In this document: positions 34,650 through 44,060 of the stretch, in pieces
How positions within the stretch are numbered: position 1 is the stretch's first letter
How the letters are laid out: each line of letters begins with the position of its first letter
From: Glutamicibacter uratoxydans
Lineage (GTDB): Bacteria; Actinomycetota; Actinomycetes; Actinomycetales; Micrococcaceae
Assembly: GCF_006539925.1 (NCBI RefSeq)
Contig: NZ_BJNY01000010.1
Location: 62,001 to 126,000, forward strand
Direction: 5' to 3'
Length of the DNA: 64,000 nucleotides
Made by a program: the position numbers and the translations under genes
Notes under the pieces: generated by a model
What the model was told of the DNA's origin: nothing
Database searches by the model: none
What the model saw: the letters and a program-made list of their open reading frames with translations, nothing else

Positions 34650-35379
34650 ACAGATCGTCATCCACGATGACCTGCAGGCCACCGCGCAGGGCATCGCCGC
34701 CCGGCTGATCACCTCGATCACCGACGCCATCGCCGCCCGCGGCGTGGCGCATGTGGTGGTGACCGGCGGCTCGCTGGGCATCGCCGCTCTGAAGGCAGTG
34801 GCGGCCAACCCCGCCAAGATTGCCGTCGACTGGGCCCAGGTTCATTTCTGGTGGGGCGACGAGCGCTTCGTCGAAGCCTCCTCTCCTGAGCGCAATGCAG
34901 GCCAGGCCCAGGAGCTCTTCGACTCGCTGCTGCCGCTGGGCTTGGAGCTGGACACCGTGCACGTCATGGGATCCACCGACCAGTATGCGACGGCGGAGGA
35001 AGCGGCCGCCGCCTACACGGCGCTGCTGGCTGAGGAAGCCGCCGAGGGCGCTGCCTCGCCGGCTTTCGACGTGCTGATGCTGGGCATGGGCCCGGACTCG
35101 CATATCGCCTCACTGTTTCCGAACCACACCAGGTCCGATGAGCTTGGGGCGATTGCAGTGCACAACTCCCCCAAGCCACCGGCGGACCGGGTCTCACTGA
35201 CCATGGGCACCATCAACACCGCCCGCGAAGTGTGGCTGCTGGTGGCTGGCGCCGAGAAGGCCCCAGCCCTGGCGGCGGCCCAGCACGAGGTCAATGAGGC
35301 GGCCGTGCCCGCCAGCGCCGCGCACGGCACCGAAGCCACCCGCTGGCTCGTGGACCGCGCAGCGGCAACCCTGCTCTAA
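34639..35379 (+). CDS. pgl: 6-phosphogluconolactonase
   Basis: DevB-type lactonase of 246 residues that hydrolyses the product of Zwf. Motifs: VVTGGSLGIAALKAV, VHFWWGDERFV, DVLMLGMGPDSHIASLFP and the end-region AREVWLLVAGAEKAPAL. The GTG at 34639 lies inside the opcA 3' end, so the genes are translationally coupled. Last gene of the operon; a strong hairpin follows. Confidence 0.96.
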   Translation: MIARQIVIHDDLQATAQGIAARLITSITDAIAARGVAHVVVTGGSLGIAALKAVAANPAKIAVDWAQVHFWWGDERFVEASSPERNAGQAQELFDSLLPLGLELDTVHVMGSTDQYATAEEAAAAYTALLAEEAAEGAASPAFDVLMLGMGPDSHIASLFPNHTRSDELGAIAVHNSPKPPADRVSLTMGTINTAREVWLLVAGAEKAPALAAAQHEVNEAAVPASAAHGTEATRWLVDRAAATLL

Positions 35380-35393
35380 AGCAACCCAGGCAA

Positions 35394-35433
35394 CAGACCG
35401 GCACCTCCCCCTTGAGCGGAAGGTGCCGGTCTG
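35394..35433 (+). terminator. Terminator of the tkt-pgl operon
   Basis: Stem CAGACCGGCACCT / AGGTGCCGGTCTG, 13 perfect pairs, 14-base loop, 15 bp after the pgl stop. It probably ends the eight-kilobase transcript. Confidence 0.8.
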
Positions 35434-35493
35434 CGGTCTTTACAAGCCGCAAATCATCCAACCTCGTCAACGAAGATCAGGAGAACAACGCAT

Positions 35494-36453
35494 ATGAAGA
35501 TCACCGTCATCGGTGCAGGAGTCATCGGCCTGTCCAGCGCGCACGAGCTGGCGGCGGCGGGCCACCAAGTCACCGTCGTCCACGACCAGCCGCTGCTTGA
35601 ATCGGTATCCTCCGTGGCGGCCGCCATCTGGTTCCCCTACCATTCGGAGAACTCCGAGGCGGCGGACAAGCTGCTGCGCCATTCGCTGGCCCGCTTTGAA
35701 GAACTCTCCGCTATCCACGAGACGGGAATCGACCTGCGCCACGGCCTGAACGTCGACCACCTACCGGGCGCGGACCGTTCGTGGACCAAGATCGTCTCCG
35801 GCACTGCTGAGGCGCCCAAGGAAGACCTGCCGTCCGGCGCCGATTCCGGCGTCTACGCCACCGTCCCCATCATCACCATGACCACCTACCTGGGTTGGCT
35901 GCGCGACCAAGTGGTGGAACTGGGCGTCAAGTTCCTCCAGGGCACCGTCAACGACCTCGCAGAGCTCAAGGACAGCGCAGACCTCGTCGTCCTGGCTGCC
36001 GGGCTGCGCGGCGGCGAGCTGCTGGGCGACGACCAGAGCGTCTACCCGATCCGCGGCCAGGTGGTGCGCCTTGCCAACACCAAGGGACTGACCGACTGGC
36101 TGTGCGACGACGACTATCCAGAAGGCGTCACCTACATCATCCCGCGCCGCGATGACATCATTGTGGGCGGCACCGATACGGCCAACGACTGGAACCGCGA
36201 GGTGGAACCGGAGACCTCAGAAGCGATCCTGTCCCGGGCCATGAAGCTCGTGCCAGAGCTGGAAGGCCTAGAAGTACTCGAGCACAAGGTGGGCCTGCGC
36301 CCGGCGCGCGAGACCATCAGGCTGGAACTGGTCGAAGGCCACGCTGTGCCCGTCATTGCCGCCTATGGGCACGGTGGCGCCGGTGTCACCCTGTCTTGGG
36401 GCACCGCACAGCGTGTTGTGGAGCTTGCCGAGCAGCTGGTGCCTGCGCACTAG
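35494..36453 (+). CDS. D-amino acid oxidase
   Basis: FAD enzyme of 319 residues in the DAO family, oxidising D-amino acids to keto acids with hydrogen peroxide and ammonia release. The N-terminal ITVIGAGVIGLSSAHELA binds FAD; SVSSVAAAIWFPYH and YPIRGQVVRL are DAO features; the C-terminal signature reads AAYGHGGAGVTLSWGTA. The length matches described arthrobacterial D-amino acid oxidases (about 326 residues). No signal peptide or peroxisomal-type tail. It has its own ribosome site (GGAGAA) after the pgl terminator. The peroxide produced would need catalase, not seen in this window. Confidence 0.92.
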   Translation: MKITVIGAGVIGLSSAHELAAAGHQVTVVHDQPLLESVSSVAAAIWFPYHSENSEAADKLLRHSLARFEELSAIHETGIDLRHGLNVDHLPGADRSWTKIVSGTAEAPKEDLPSGADSGVYATVPIITMTTYLGWLRDQVVELGVKFLQGTVNDLAELKDSADLVVLAAGLRGGELLGDDQSVYPIRGQVVRLANTKGLTDWLCDDDYPEGVTYIIPRRDDIIVGGTDTANDWNREVEPETSEAILSRAMKLVPELEGLEVLEHKVGLRPARETIRLELVEGHAVPVIAAYGHGGAGVTLSWGTAQRVVELAEQLVPAH

Positions 36454-36488
36454 TCGCGTAGCATCCACGGCAACGATGAGAGTCCGAT

Positions 36489-36524
36489 GCATGACGGCCA
36501 GGGGTACATCCCTAGCCGTCATGC
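36489..36524 (+). terminator. Hairpin after the D-amino acid oxidase gene
   Basis: Stem GCATGACGGC / GCCGTCATGC with inner GGG/CCC pairing, 36 bp after the stop, followed by CTTT. Confidence 0.65.
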
Positions 36525-36844
36525 CTTTGGAAAAGGATCTGGAAGCGACGGAACACGAAACGTAGAACTCTAAGGGTAGCGACGATGCAAGCACCCACGA
36601 CCAGACCCATCTCCCCTACGCCGCGTGAAAGCGTCCATCACCAGCAGCCTGTGGACGCCCAGCCTGACTTCATCGACGCTGTCAATCGCAAACGCAGGTC
36701 GGCGATCGGGGTGTTTGAGGTTCAGCAGCCTAGGTCTGTTCGATGGCATATCGACATTGACGAATACCTGCACTCCTGAACTTCGTTGCCATGACCGGGT
36801 TCCTGATGGCCTCGTTCTTCTCATCCTTGCTACCTTAATAAAGA
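36525..36844. other. Gene-less stretch
   Basis: Short overlapping frames on both strands but no domain, ribosome site or homology that I can recognise. It separates two convergent transcription units, each with its own terminator. Confidence 0.5.
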
Positions 36845-36880
36845 AAACCGGAGGCCATCTCTTCAGATGGCCTCCGGTTT
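36845..36880 (-). terminator. Terminator of the gap-pgk-tpiA-secG operon
   Basis: Perfect 16-bp stem AAACCGGAGGCCATCT / AGATGGCCTCCGGTTT with a CTTC tetraloop, followed on the minus strand by TTTTCTT, 18 bp after the secG stop. Confidence 0.9.
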
Positions 36881-36898
36881 ATGCTTTGCAGCGAAGAA

Positions 36899-37150
36899 TT
36901 AGGCTTCGATATTGAATCTCAACAGCAGAGCCAGCCCGATGATCACGGCACCCCAGATCAATCCGAGGATGATGGTGATGCGGTTCAGGTTGCGTTCGGC
37001 AACACCCGAGGAACCCATGGAGCTGGTCATGCCGCCGCCGAACATGTCGGACATGCCGCCACCCTTGCCCTTATGCAAAAGGATCAGGAGGGTGAGCAGA
37101 ACGCTGGTAATGCCCAGCACTACCTGCAAAATGATCTTGAGAATTTCCAA
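36899..37150 (-). CDS. secG: Preprotein translocase subunit SecG
   Basis: Small inner-membrane protein of 83 residues with two hydrophobic helices (about 3-25 and 56-78) flanking a Gly/Ser/Met-rich loop KGGGMSDMFGGG, the standard SecG layout. It assists SecYE in protein export. It is co-transcribed 21 bp after tpiA, the order usual in actinobacteria. Confidence 0.95.
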   Translation of the reverse strand: MEILKIILQVVLGITSVLLTLLILLHKGKGGGMSDMFGGGMTSSMGSSGVAERNLNRITIILGLIWGAVIIGLALLLRFNIEA

Positions 37151-37171
37151 GACGACAGTCCTTAGTTAGAT

Positions 37172-37987
37172 TCAGCCGGTAACGAGATGATGCTCGAACC
37201 TGACAATATTAGCAAATTCTTCAGCGTCGAGGCTGGCACCGCCGACCAACACGCCGTCGACGTCGCGTTCACGCATAATCGCCGCCGCGTTCGCCGCCTT
37301 GACGCTTCCACCGTACAGCAGTCGAGTCTTCTGTGCGATGTCCTCGCCAAAACGCTCAACCAATGCGGCGCGGATAGCTGCGCACATTTCCTGTGCATCA
37401 GCCGGACCGGCCACTTCGCCGGTGCCGATGGCCCAGACGGGCTCATAGGCAACCACGAGGTTTTCTGCCTGCTCGGCGCTGACGCCTTCCAAGGATTCGT
37501 TCAGCTGGTTCAGCGTGTAGGAAACATGCTCGCCGGCCTTGCGGATCTCCAGGCCCTCGCCCACGCAGAGCACCGGGGTGATCTCGTGGCGGTAGGCGGC
37601 AGCCAGCTTGGAGGCAATCACCTGGTTAGTCTCGTTGTGGTACTCGCGGCGTTCCGAGTGGCCCACCAGCACATAGGTGCAGCCGAGCTTCTTCAGGAAC
37701 TGGCCGGAGATCTCGCCGGTGTAGGCGCCCGAGTCCTGGGTGGACAGATCCTGCGCGCCGTAGACGACGTCGAGCTTGTCGCCAAGGGTCAGGGTCTGCA
37801 CACCGCGGATGTCGGTGAAGGGCGGGAACACTGCGACTTCGGCACGGTCGTACTCGTGTCCGGCGTCCTTCAGCGTCCACGCCAGCTTCTGCACCAGGGT
37901 GATGCCCTGGACGTGGTCCATGTTCATCTTCCAGTTGCCGGCGATCAGCGGCTGGCGCACATAGGCGCCGTTCTGCGAAATGGTCAT
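37172..37987 (-). CDS. tpiA: Triosephosphate isomerase
   Basis: TIM-barrel enzyme of 271 residues. Conserved sites are present: AGNWKMN (substrate Asn/Lys), [10 protein letters not shown] with the catalytic His, and [12 protein letters not shown] with the catalytic Glu and loop 6. It starts three bases after the pgk stop. Interconverts dihydroxyacetone phosphate and glyceraldehyde-3-phosphate. Confidence 0.97.
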   Translation of the reverse strand: MTISQNGAYVRQPLIAGNWKMNMDHVQGITLVQKLAWTLKDAGHEYDRAEVAVFPPFTDIRGVQTLTLGDKLDVVYGAQDLSTQDSGAYTGEISGQFLKKLGCTYVLVGHSERREYHNETNQVIASKLAAAYRHEITPVLCVGEGLEIRKAGEHVSYTLNQLNESLEGVSAEQAENLVVAYEPVWAIGTGEVAGPADAQEMCAAIRAALVERFGEDIAQKTRLLYGGSVKAANAAAIMRERDVDGVLVGGASLDAEEFANIVRFEHHLVTG

Positions 37988-37990
37988 TGA

Positions 37991-39220
37991 TTAGCCTTCC
38001 AGTGCGGCAACACCCGGCAGGGTCTTGCCTTCGAGGTACTCCAGGGAGGCGCCGCCGCCGGTGGAGATGTGGCCGAAGTCGTCCTCGGAGAAGCCCTGGG
38101 CGCGGACTGCCGCGGCAGAGTCGCCGCCGCCCACAACGCTGAATGCCTCCGAGTCGGCCAGGGCCTGTGCCACGGTGCGGGTGCCTTCGGCGAACGCCGG
38201 GATCTCGAAGACGCCCATGGGGCCGTTCCAGAACACGGTGTTGGCGCCGAGGATGTAGCTGGCGAACTTCTCTGCGGACTCCGGACCAATGTCCAGGCCC
38301 AGGCCGTTGGAGCCGAAGCTTGCCTCTTCGATCTTGTCAGCCGGCAGCACCTCGTGCTGTGCGTCTGCGCCGAACTTGTCGGCGACGACGACGTCGGTTG
38401 GCACGATGATGTCGCAGCCCAGCTTCTCCGCGCGGTTCAGGTACCCTTGGCAGGTGGCGATCTGGTCTTCTTCAAGCAGGGAGCCGCCGATGGCGTAGCC
38501 CTGGGCCTTGAGGAAAGTGAAGGCCATGCCGCCGCCGATCAGCAGCTGATCTGCCTTGCCCAGCAGGTTGTCGATGACAGCCAGCTTGTCGGAGACCTTC
38601 GAACCGCCCAATACCACCACGTAGGGGCGCTTGGGAGCCTCGGTCAGGGTCTTGAGGACCTTGACCTCGGTGGCCACCAGGTCGCCCTGGTAGCTTGGCA
38701 GCAACGCGGCGATGTCGTACACCGAAGCGTGCTTGCGGTGCACTGCACCGAATGCGTCGTTGACGTAGGCGCCGTTCTCGCCGGTCAGGGCCGCCAGCTC
38801 CTTGGCGAACTCTTCGCGCTCCGCGTCAACCTTGGAGGTTTCGCGGGCGTCGAAGCGGACGTTTTCAAGGACCAGCACCGAACCGTCGGCGAGGTTCGCG
38901 GCGGCGGTGCGGGCGGATTCGCCCACCACGTCGGCGGCGACAGCCACGTCGAAGTCGGCCAGTTCGTTCAGGCGGTTGGCAGCAGGTGCGATCGAGTACT
39001 TCGGATCAACCTGGCCCTTGGGACGGCCCAGGTGGGCCATCACAATAACCTTGGCGCCGGCGTCAACCAGCTTGGAGATAACCGGCAGCGAAGCGCGGAC
39101 GCGGCCGTCATCGGTCACGGTAGCTCCATCGAGCGGTACGTTCAGGTCGCTGCGGACCAGTACGTAGCGTGAGCGGACACCGTTGTCAGCGATCAATTCG
39201 TCGAGAGTATGTGAAGACAT
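37991..39220 (-). CDS. pgk: Phosphoglycerate kinase
   Basis: Two-domain kinase of 409 residues, making ATP and 3-phosphoglycerate. Seen: [10 protein letters not shown] near the N-terminus, [30 protein letters not shown], and the nucleotide-binding GGGDSAAAV near the C-terminus. Starts 16 bp after gap. Confidence 0.97.
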   Translation of the reverse strand: MSSHTLDELIADNGVRSRYVLVRSDLNVPLDGATVTDDGRVRASLPVISKLVDAGAKVIVMAHLGRPKGQVDPKYSIAPAANRLNELADFDVAVAADVVGESARTAAANLADGSVLVLENVRFDARETSKVDAEREEFAKELAALTGENGAYVNDAFGAVHRKHASVYDIAALLPSYQGDLVATEVKVLKTLTEAPKRPYVVVLGGSKVSDKLAVIDNLLGKADQLLIGGGMAFTFLKAQGYAIGGSLLEEDQIATCQGYLNRAEKLGCDIIVPTDVVVADKFGADAQHEVLPADKIEEASFGSNGLGLDIGPESAEKFASYILGANTVFWNGPMGVFEIPAFAEGTRTVAQALADSEAFSVVGGGDSAAAVRAQGFSEDDFGHISTGGGASLEYLEGKTLPGVAALEG

Positions 39221-39236
39221 GTCTCTAGGTTATCGA

Positions 39237-40307
<1,071 letters not shown>

Positions 40308-40336
40308 TTAAGAGGACACTCCGTTGTGCCGTGCAT

Positions 40337-40364
40337 GCGGATCCCGGCGAAAACCGGGATCCGC
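40337..40364 (-). terminator. Hairpin between sodA and gap
   Basis: Perfect 11-bp stem GCGGATCCCGG / CCGGGATCCGC with a six-base loop. It lies downstream of sodA and upstream of gap on the minus strand, so it probably ends the sodA transcript. Confidence 0.65.
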
Positions 40365-40428
40365 TACACACAAAACATTCTACGCTAATTCAGCGAGAAT
40401 TGTGAGGTTACTTACCGAAAAAGTAAGC

Positions 40429-41058
40429 TTACTTGCCTGGAACGATCAGCGAAGCTGCGCCGTTGCGTGCTGCTTCGAAGCGTGCCTGGACATCTGCCCA
40501 GTTCACGATGTTCCAGAAGGCCTTGACGTAGTCAGCCTTGACGTTGACGTAGTCCAGGTAGAAGGCGTGCTCCCACATGTCCAGCATCAGCAGCGGGATG
40601 GTTGCCACTGGGACGTTGCCCTGCTGATCGTAGAGCTGCTCGACAACCAGCTGGCCGCCGATTGCGTCGTATGCCAGTACTGCCCAGCCCGAGCCCTGCA
40701 GGCTCATTGCCGAAGCGGTGAAGTGGCCGCGGAATGCATCGAAGGAACCGAAGAACTCGTCGATTGCTGCAGCCAGCTCGCCCTCAGGCTTGTCGCCGCC
40801 TTCTGGGGACAGGTTGTTCCAGAAGATCGAGTGGTTGGTGTGGCCGCCCAGGTGGAAAGCCAGGTCCTTGGACAGCTTAGGGATGTTGCCGAACTCGCCC
40901 TTTTCGCGAGCTTCAGCCAGCTGCTCCAGTGCCGAGTTGGCGCCTGCAACGTATGCGGCATGGTGCTTCGAGTGGTGCAGCTCCATGATGCGAGCCGAGA
41001 TGTTCGGCTCCAGTGCGGCGTAGTCGTACTGCAGTTCTGGCAGTGAGTAAACAGCCAT
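40429..41058 (-). CDS. sodA: Superoxide dismutase (Mn/Fe family)
   Basis: Dismutase of 209 residues. Metal ligands: His in [12 protein letters not shown], His in [11 protein letters not shown], and Asp/His in [20 protein letters not shown], the family signature. Gly and Gln positions ([20 protein letters not shown]) are nearer to Mn-type enzymes, but metal choice cannot be settled by eye. ATG 41058 is chosen over 41079 because GAGGAGA lies upstream. Cytosolic, no signal peptide. Monocistronic. Confidence 0.96.
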   Translation of the reverse strand: MAVYSLPELQYDYAALEPNISARIMELHHSKHHAAYVAGANSALEQLAEAREKGEFGNIPKLSKDLAFHLGGHTNHSIFWNNLSPEGGDKPEGELAAAIDEFFGSFDAFRGHFTASAMSLQGSGWAVLAYDAIGGQLVVEQLYDQQGNVPVATIPLLMLDMWEHAFYLDYVNVKADYVKAFWNIVNWADVQARFEAARNGAASLIVPGK

Positions 41059-41091
41059 GATTCTCCTCAATCTAATCAATCGGATGAATCT

Positions 41092-41111
41092 CCGCGGCGA
41101 GAGTGCCGCGG
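41092..41111 (-). terminator. Hairpin after whiA
   Basis: Stem CCGCGGC / GCCGCGG with a six-base loop just after the whiA stop and upstream of sodA. Short but GC-only. Confidence 0.5.
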
Positions 41112-41118
41112 GGACGAA

Positions 41119-42099
41119 TTATTGTTCCAGCTCATCTACTGGAACGCTGGACTCGGTTCCCGGTATTCCCAGATCGCTGGCCTTTTTATCAGCCATCGCC
41201 AAAAGGCGGCGGATGCGGCCGGCAATCGCGTCCTTGGTCATCGGCGGCTCCGCCATGCGGCCGAGCTCATCCAGCGACGCCTGCTTGTGTTCCAGGCGAA
41301 GCAATCCGGCGTAACGAAGATGCGCAGGCACCTCGTCACCCAGAATCTCTAGGGCCCGCTCCACGCGGGCGCCGGCGGCTACAGCCGCCTGCGCGCTGCG
41401 ACGCAGGTTTGCGTCGTCGAAGTTTGCCAAGCGGTTGGCGGTGGCGCGCACCTCCTTGCGCATGCGGCGCTCTTCCCACACCATCAGGGCGTCGTGGGCC
41501 CCCATGCGGGTCAGCAGCTGGGCAATCGCGTCGCCGTCGCGGATCACCACGCGGTCCACGCCGCGCACTTCGCGCGCCTTGACCGTCAGTCCCAGGCGGC
41601 GGGCCGCGCCGACCAGCGCCAGCGCCGCTTCCGGGCCTGGGCAGGTGATCTCCAGCGCGGAGCTGCGCCCTGGCTCGGTCAGCGAGCCGTGGGACAGGAA
41701 TGCGCCGCGCCAGACAGCCTCGGCGTCGGCGGTGGAGCCGTTGACAATCACCGAAGGCAGGCCGCGTACCGGCCGGCCGCGCTGATCCAACAAGCCTGTT
41801 TGCCGGGCAAGCACTTCGCCGTCCTTGGAAACGCGGACGATGTAGCGGCTGCCCTTGCGGATGCCAGAGCCGGAGACCATCACGATCTCGGCGTCGTGGC
41901 CGTACAACTCGCCAATGGCAATCTTCAACCTGCGGGCAGTCGCAGCCAGGTCCACTTCAGCTTCGATGACAATTCGTCCCGAGACGATGTGCAGTCCTCC
42001 ACTGAAACGGAGCATGGTAGAAACCTCGGCCTTGCGCACCGATGGTTTGCGAATTTCTACCCGCGACAGCTCGTCTTTGACGGAAGCCGTCAATGCCAT
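41119..42099 (-). CDS. whiA: DNA-binding protein WhiA
   Basis: Protein of 326 residues with an N-terminal homing-endonuclease-like domain lacking catalytic function ([20 protein letters not shown]) and a C-terminal helix-turn-helix ([20 protein letters not shown], then [17 protein letters not shown]). In Streptomyces WhiA works with WhiB on sporulation and division genes; in non-sporulating actinobacteria it is kept for growth and division. Last gene of the uvrC-rapZ-yvcK-whiA run. Confidence 0.96.
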   Translation of the reverse strand: MALTASVKDELSRVEIRKPSVRKAEVSTMLRFSGGLHIVSGRIVIEAEVDLAATARRLKIAIGELYGHDAEIVMVSGSGIRKGSRYIVRVSKDGEVLARQTGLLDQRGRPVRGLPSVIVNGSTADAEAVWRGAFLSHGSLTEPGRSSALEITCPGPEAALALVGAARRLGLTVKAREVRGVDRVVIRDGDAIAQLLTRMGAHDALMVWEERRMRKEVRATANRLANFDDANLRRSAQAAVAAGARVERALEILGDEVPAHLRYAGLLRLEHKQASLDELGRMAEPPMTKDAIAGRIRRLLAMADKKASDLGIPGTESSVPVDELEQ

Positions 42100-42126
42100 G
42101 AATCAAACTCCCTTACTAGAATCCTT

Positions 42127-43152
42127 CTAGGATCCGATCGCGGTAAACACCTCATGATAGGCCGCCGCTAAACGCAACGGGTCGTGCACGGCACGACCGT
42201 CAGACACCCCTACTCTACTAAAAAAGGTGCGTGCACCGAGTTTTTGCGCTGCCAGCTCAAATCGTTCTTTATTGTTAACAAGCGATTCATCAGCCAAGAT
42301 CGCGTCGAATCTGACTTCTGGCGCGTAGCGTCCAAGCACTTCCAAATGGGCGGCCGCATCAAGCCCCGAGGTCTCTGCGGTGTCCAGGTCCAGGTTCATG
42401 GTCAGCAGCCGCTTGCCGGTTGTATTGGCGATGGCTCGGCGCATGTCCGGCAGCAGCAGATGCGGCAGCACGGAGGTGTACCAGGAGCCCGGCCCCAGCA
42501 CCACCCAGTCGGCCAGCTCGATGGCGTTCAACGCCTCGGCGCAGGCCGGCGCGTCATCCGGAACCAGGCTCACATTAGTGACCAGTCCCCCGTTGCCGGC
42601 TTTGGCGAGCTTCGCCTGCCCGGTGATCTTGCGGCGCACCAGCGAGTCGGAGAGCGGATCAGATTCCAGGACCTCGCCCTGGATGGACAGCGGGACGGTG
42701 CTCATGGGCAGCACCTGGCCGCGGGCGCCGAGCAGCGCGCCGGCCCAGCGCAGTCCAGCCACCGGATCATCCAGCAGCTCCCAGAGCGCCAAGATCAGCA
42801 GGTTGCCCACCGAATGGCCGTTGAGCGGCTCATCGATATTCGCCTGCGAGTCGAAGCGGTGCTGCATGACATCACGCCAGGTCCTGCCCCAGTCGTTGTC
42901 GTCGCACAGGGCCGCCAGCGCCATGCGCAGGTCGCCCGGGGGAAGCACGTCGAAGGAGCCGCGGATCCGGCCGGAGCTTCCTCCGTCGTCGGCGACTGTC
43001 ACAATTGCCGTCAGCTCGGTGCTCAGCCGGCGCAGTGCGGAGAGCGATGCCGCCAAGCCATGGCCGCCACCGAGGGCCACTACCGAGGGGTTCTGGTAGT
43101 TGTCGGGGCGGTTGATGTTGAGCAGCGGTATGGGTCCGGTTCCAAACGCCAT
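42127..43152 (-). CDS. yvcK: Gluconeogenesis factor YvcK (CofD-like)
   Basis: Protein of 341 residues of the YvcK/CuvA family. The glycine-rich VVALGGGHGLAASLSALR and VTVADDGGSSGRIRG and later VVLGPGSWYTSVLPHLL are diagnostic. In other bacteria it binds UDP-sugars and affects cell-envelope synthesis and growth on gluconeogenic carbon. It lies five bases after rapZ and 27 bp before whiA. Confidence 0.94.
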   Translation of the reverse strand: MAFGTGPIPLLNINRPDNYQNPSVVALGGGHGLAASLSALRRLSTELTAIVTVADDGGSSGRIRGSFDVLPPGDLRMALAALCDDNDWGRTWRDVMQHRFDSQANIDEPLNGHSVGNLLILALWELLDDPVAGLRWAGALLGARGQVLPMSTVPLSIQGEVLESDPLSDSLVRRKITGQAKLAKAGNGGLVTNVSLVPDDAPACAEALNAIELADWVVLGPGSWYTSVLPHLLLPDMRRAIANTTGKRLLTMNLDLDTAETSGLDAAAHLEVLGRYAPEVRFDAILADESLVNNKERFELAAQKLGARTFFSRVGVSDGRAVHDPLRLAAAYHEVFTAIGS

Positions 43153-43157
43153 GGAGA

Positions 43158-44051
43158 CTACTCACGCCCCAGGTCGCGGTGCGTCACATTGACCCGGACG
43201 TTGGGCAGTTGGGCCAGGCGGCGGCCCAGCTCGATGCTGGTAGCCACCGAGCGGTGCTTGCCGCCGGTGCAGCCCACGGCGATCGTGGCGTAGTGCTTAT
43301 TTTCGCGGCGGTAGCCTTCGAAGACCGGCTCCAGTGCCTTGAGGTAGTTCTCGATGAATTCGCTGGTGCCCTCCTGGGAGAGCACGTAGTCGGAGACCTC
43401 TTTGTCGCGGCCGGTCTGCGGGCGCAGCTCTGGCACCCAGTGCGGGTTCGGGATGAAGCGGACGTCGGCCACGTAGTTGGCGTCGGTGGGCACGCCGTAT
43501 TTGAAGCCGAAGCTCATCACGTTGATGCGCAGGATCACCGGCCCCGACTCGCTGAACAGCTCGTACACGGAGCGTGACAGGTCATGCACCGACATGTTCG
43601 AGGAATCCAGGACGATCTCCGCGGTCTCGCGCAGCTCGCTGGTGATGCCGCGTTCGCGCTGGATCCCGTCGACGATACGCCCGTCTCCCTGCAGCGGGTG
43701 CGGGCGTCGGCCCTGCTCGAAGCGGCGCACCAGCACGTCGTCGCTGGCATCCAGGTAGACCAGGCGGAAATTGATGCCGCTGGAACGCAGGTTGGCCAGC
43801 GCATCGCGGATCTCCGGGAACATGTCCTTGGAGCGCACGTCCATGACCACTGCCAGCCGGGTCACCGACTCCTGGGACTTGCTCATCAGTTCGGTCAGCG
43901 GCCACAGCATGGCAGGCGGCAGGTTCTCCACCACATACCAGTCCTGGTCCTCCAGCGCATGGGCGACAGTTGTGCGGCCCGCACCTGACATGCCGGTAAC
44001 GATGACCAGCTCGGACTCAGGGGGCTTGACGGCTTCATACTCAGCGCTCAT
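43158..44051 (-). CDS. rapZ: RNase adapter protein RapZ
   Basis: P-loop protein of 297 residues. Walker A reads VTGMSGAGRTTVAH, with Arg where many RapZ have Lys. The C-terminal sensor domain carries VGCTGGKHRSVA. In E. coli it steers RNase E to the GlmZ RNA; in actinobacteria the role is less clear. Nine bases after uvrC. Confidence 0.94.
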   Translation of the reverse strand: MSAEYEAVKPPESELVIVTGMSGAGRTTVAHALEDQDWYVVENLPPAMLWPLTELMSKSQESVTRLAVVMDVRSKDMFPEIRDALANLRSSGINFRLVYLDASDDVLVRRFEQGRRPHPLQGDGRIVDGIQRERGITSELRETAEIVLDSSNMSVHDLSRSVYELFSESGPVILRINVMSFGFKYGVPTDANYVADVRFIPNPHWVPELRPQTGRDKEVSDYVLSQEGTSEFIENYLKALEPVFEGYRRENKHYATIAVGCTGGKHRSVATSIELGRRLAQLPNVRVNVTHRDLGRE

Positions 44052-44060
44052 ACCTCAAGG

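Noticed and set aside
36570-36915. Short frames on both strands between the D-amino acid oxidase gene and secG
   Set aside because: No domain or ribosome site; one runs through the secG terminator.
40337-40364. Palindrome considered as an operator for gap
   Set aside because: GC-rich perfect stem with a short loop right behind sodA fits a terminator better.
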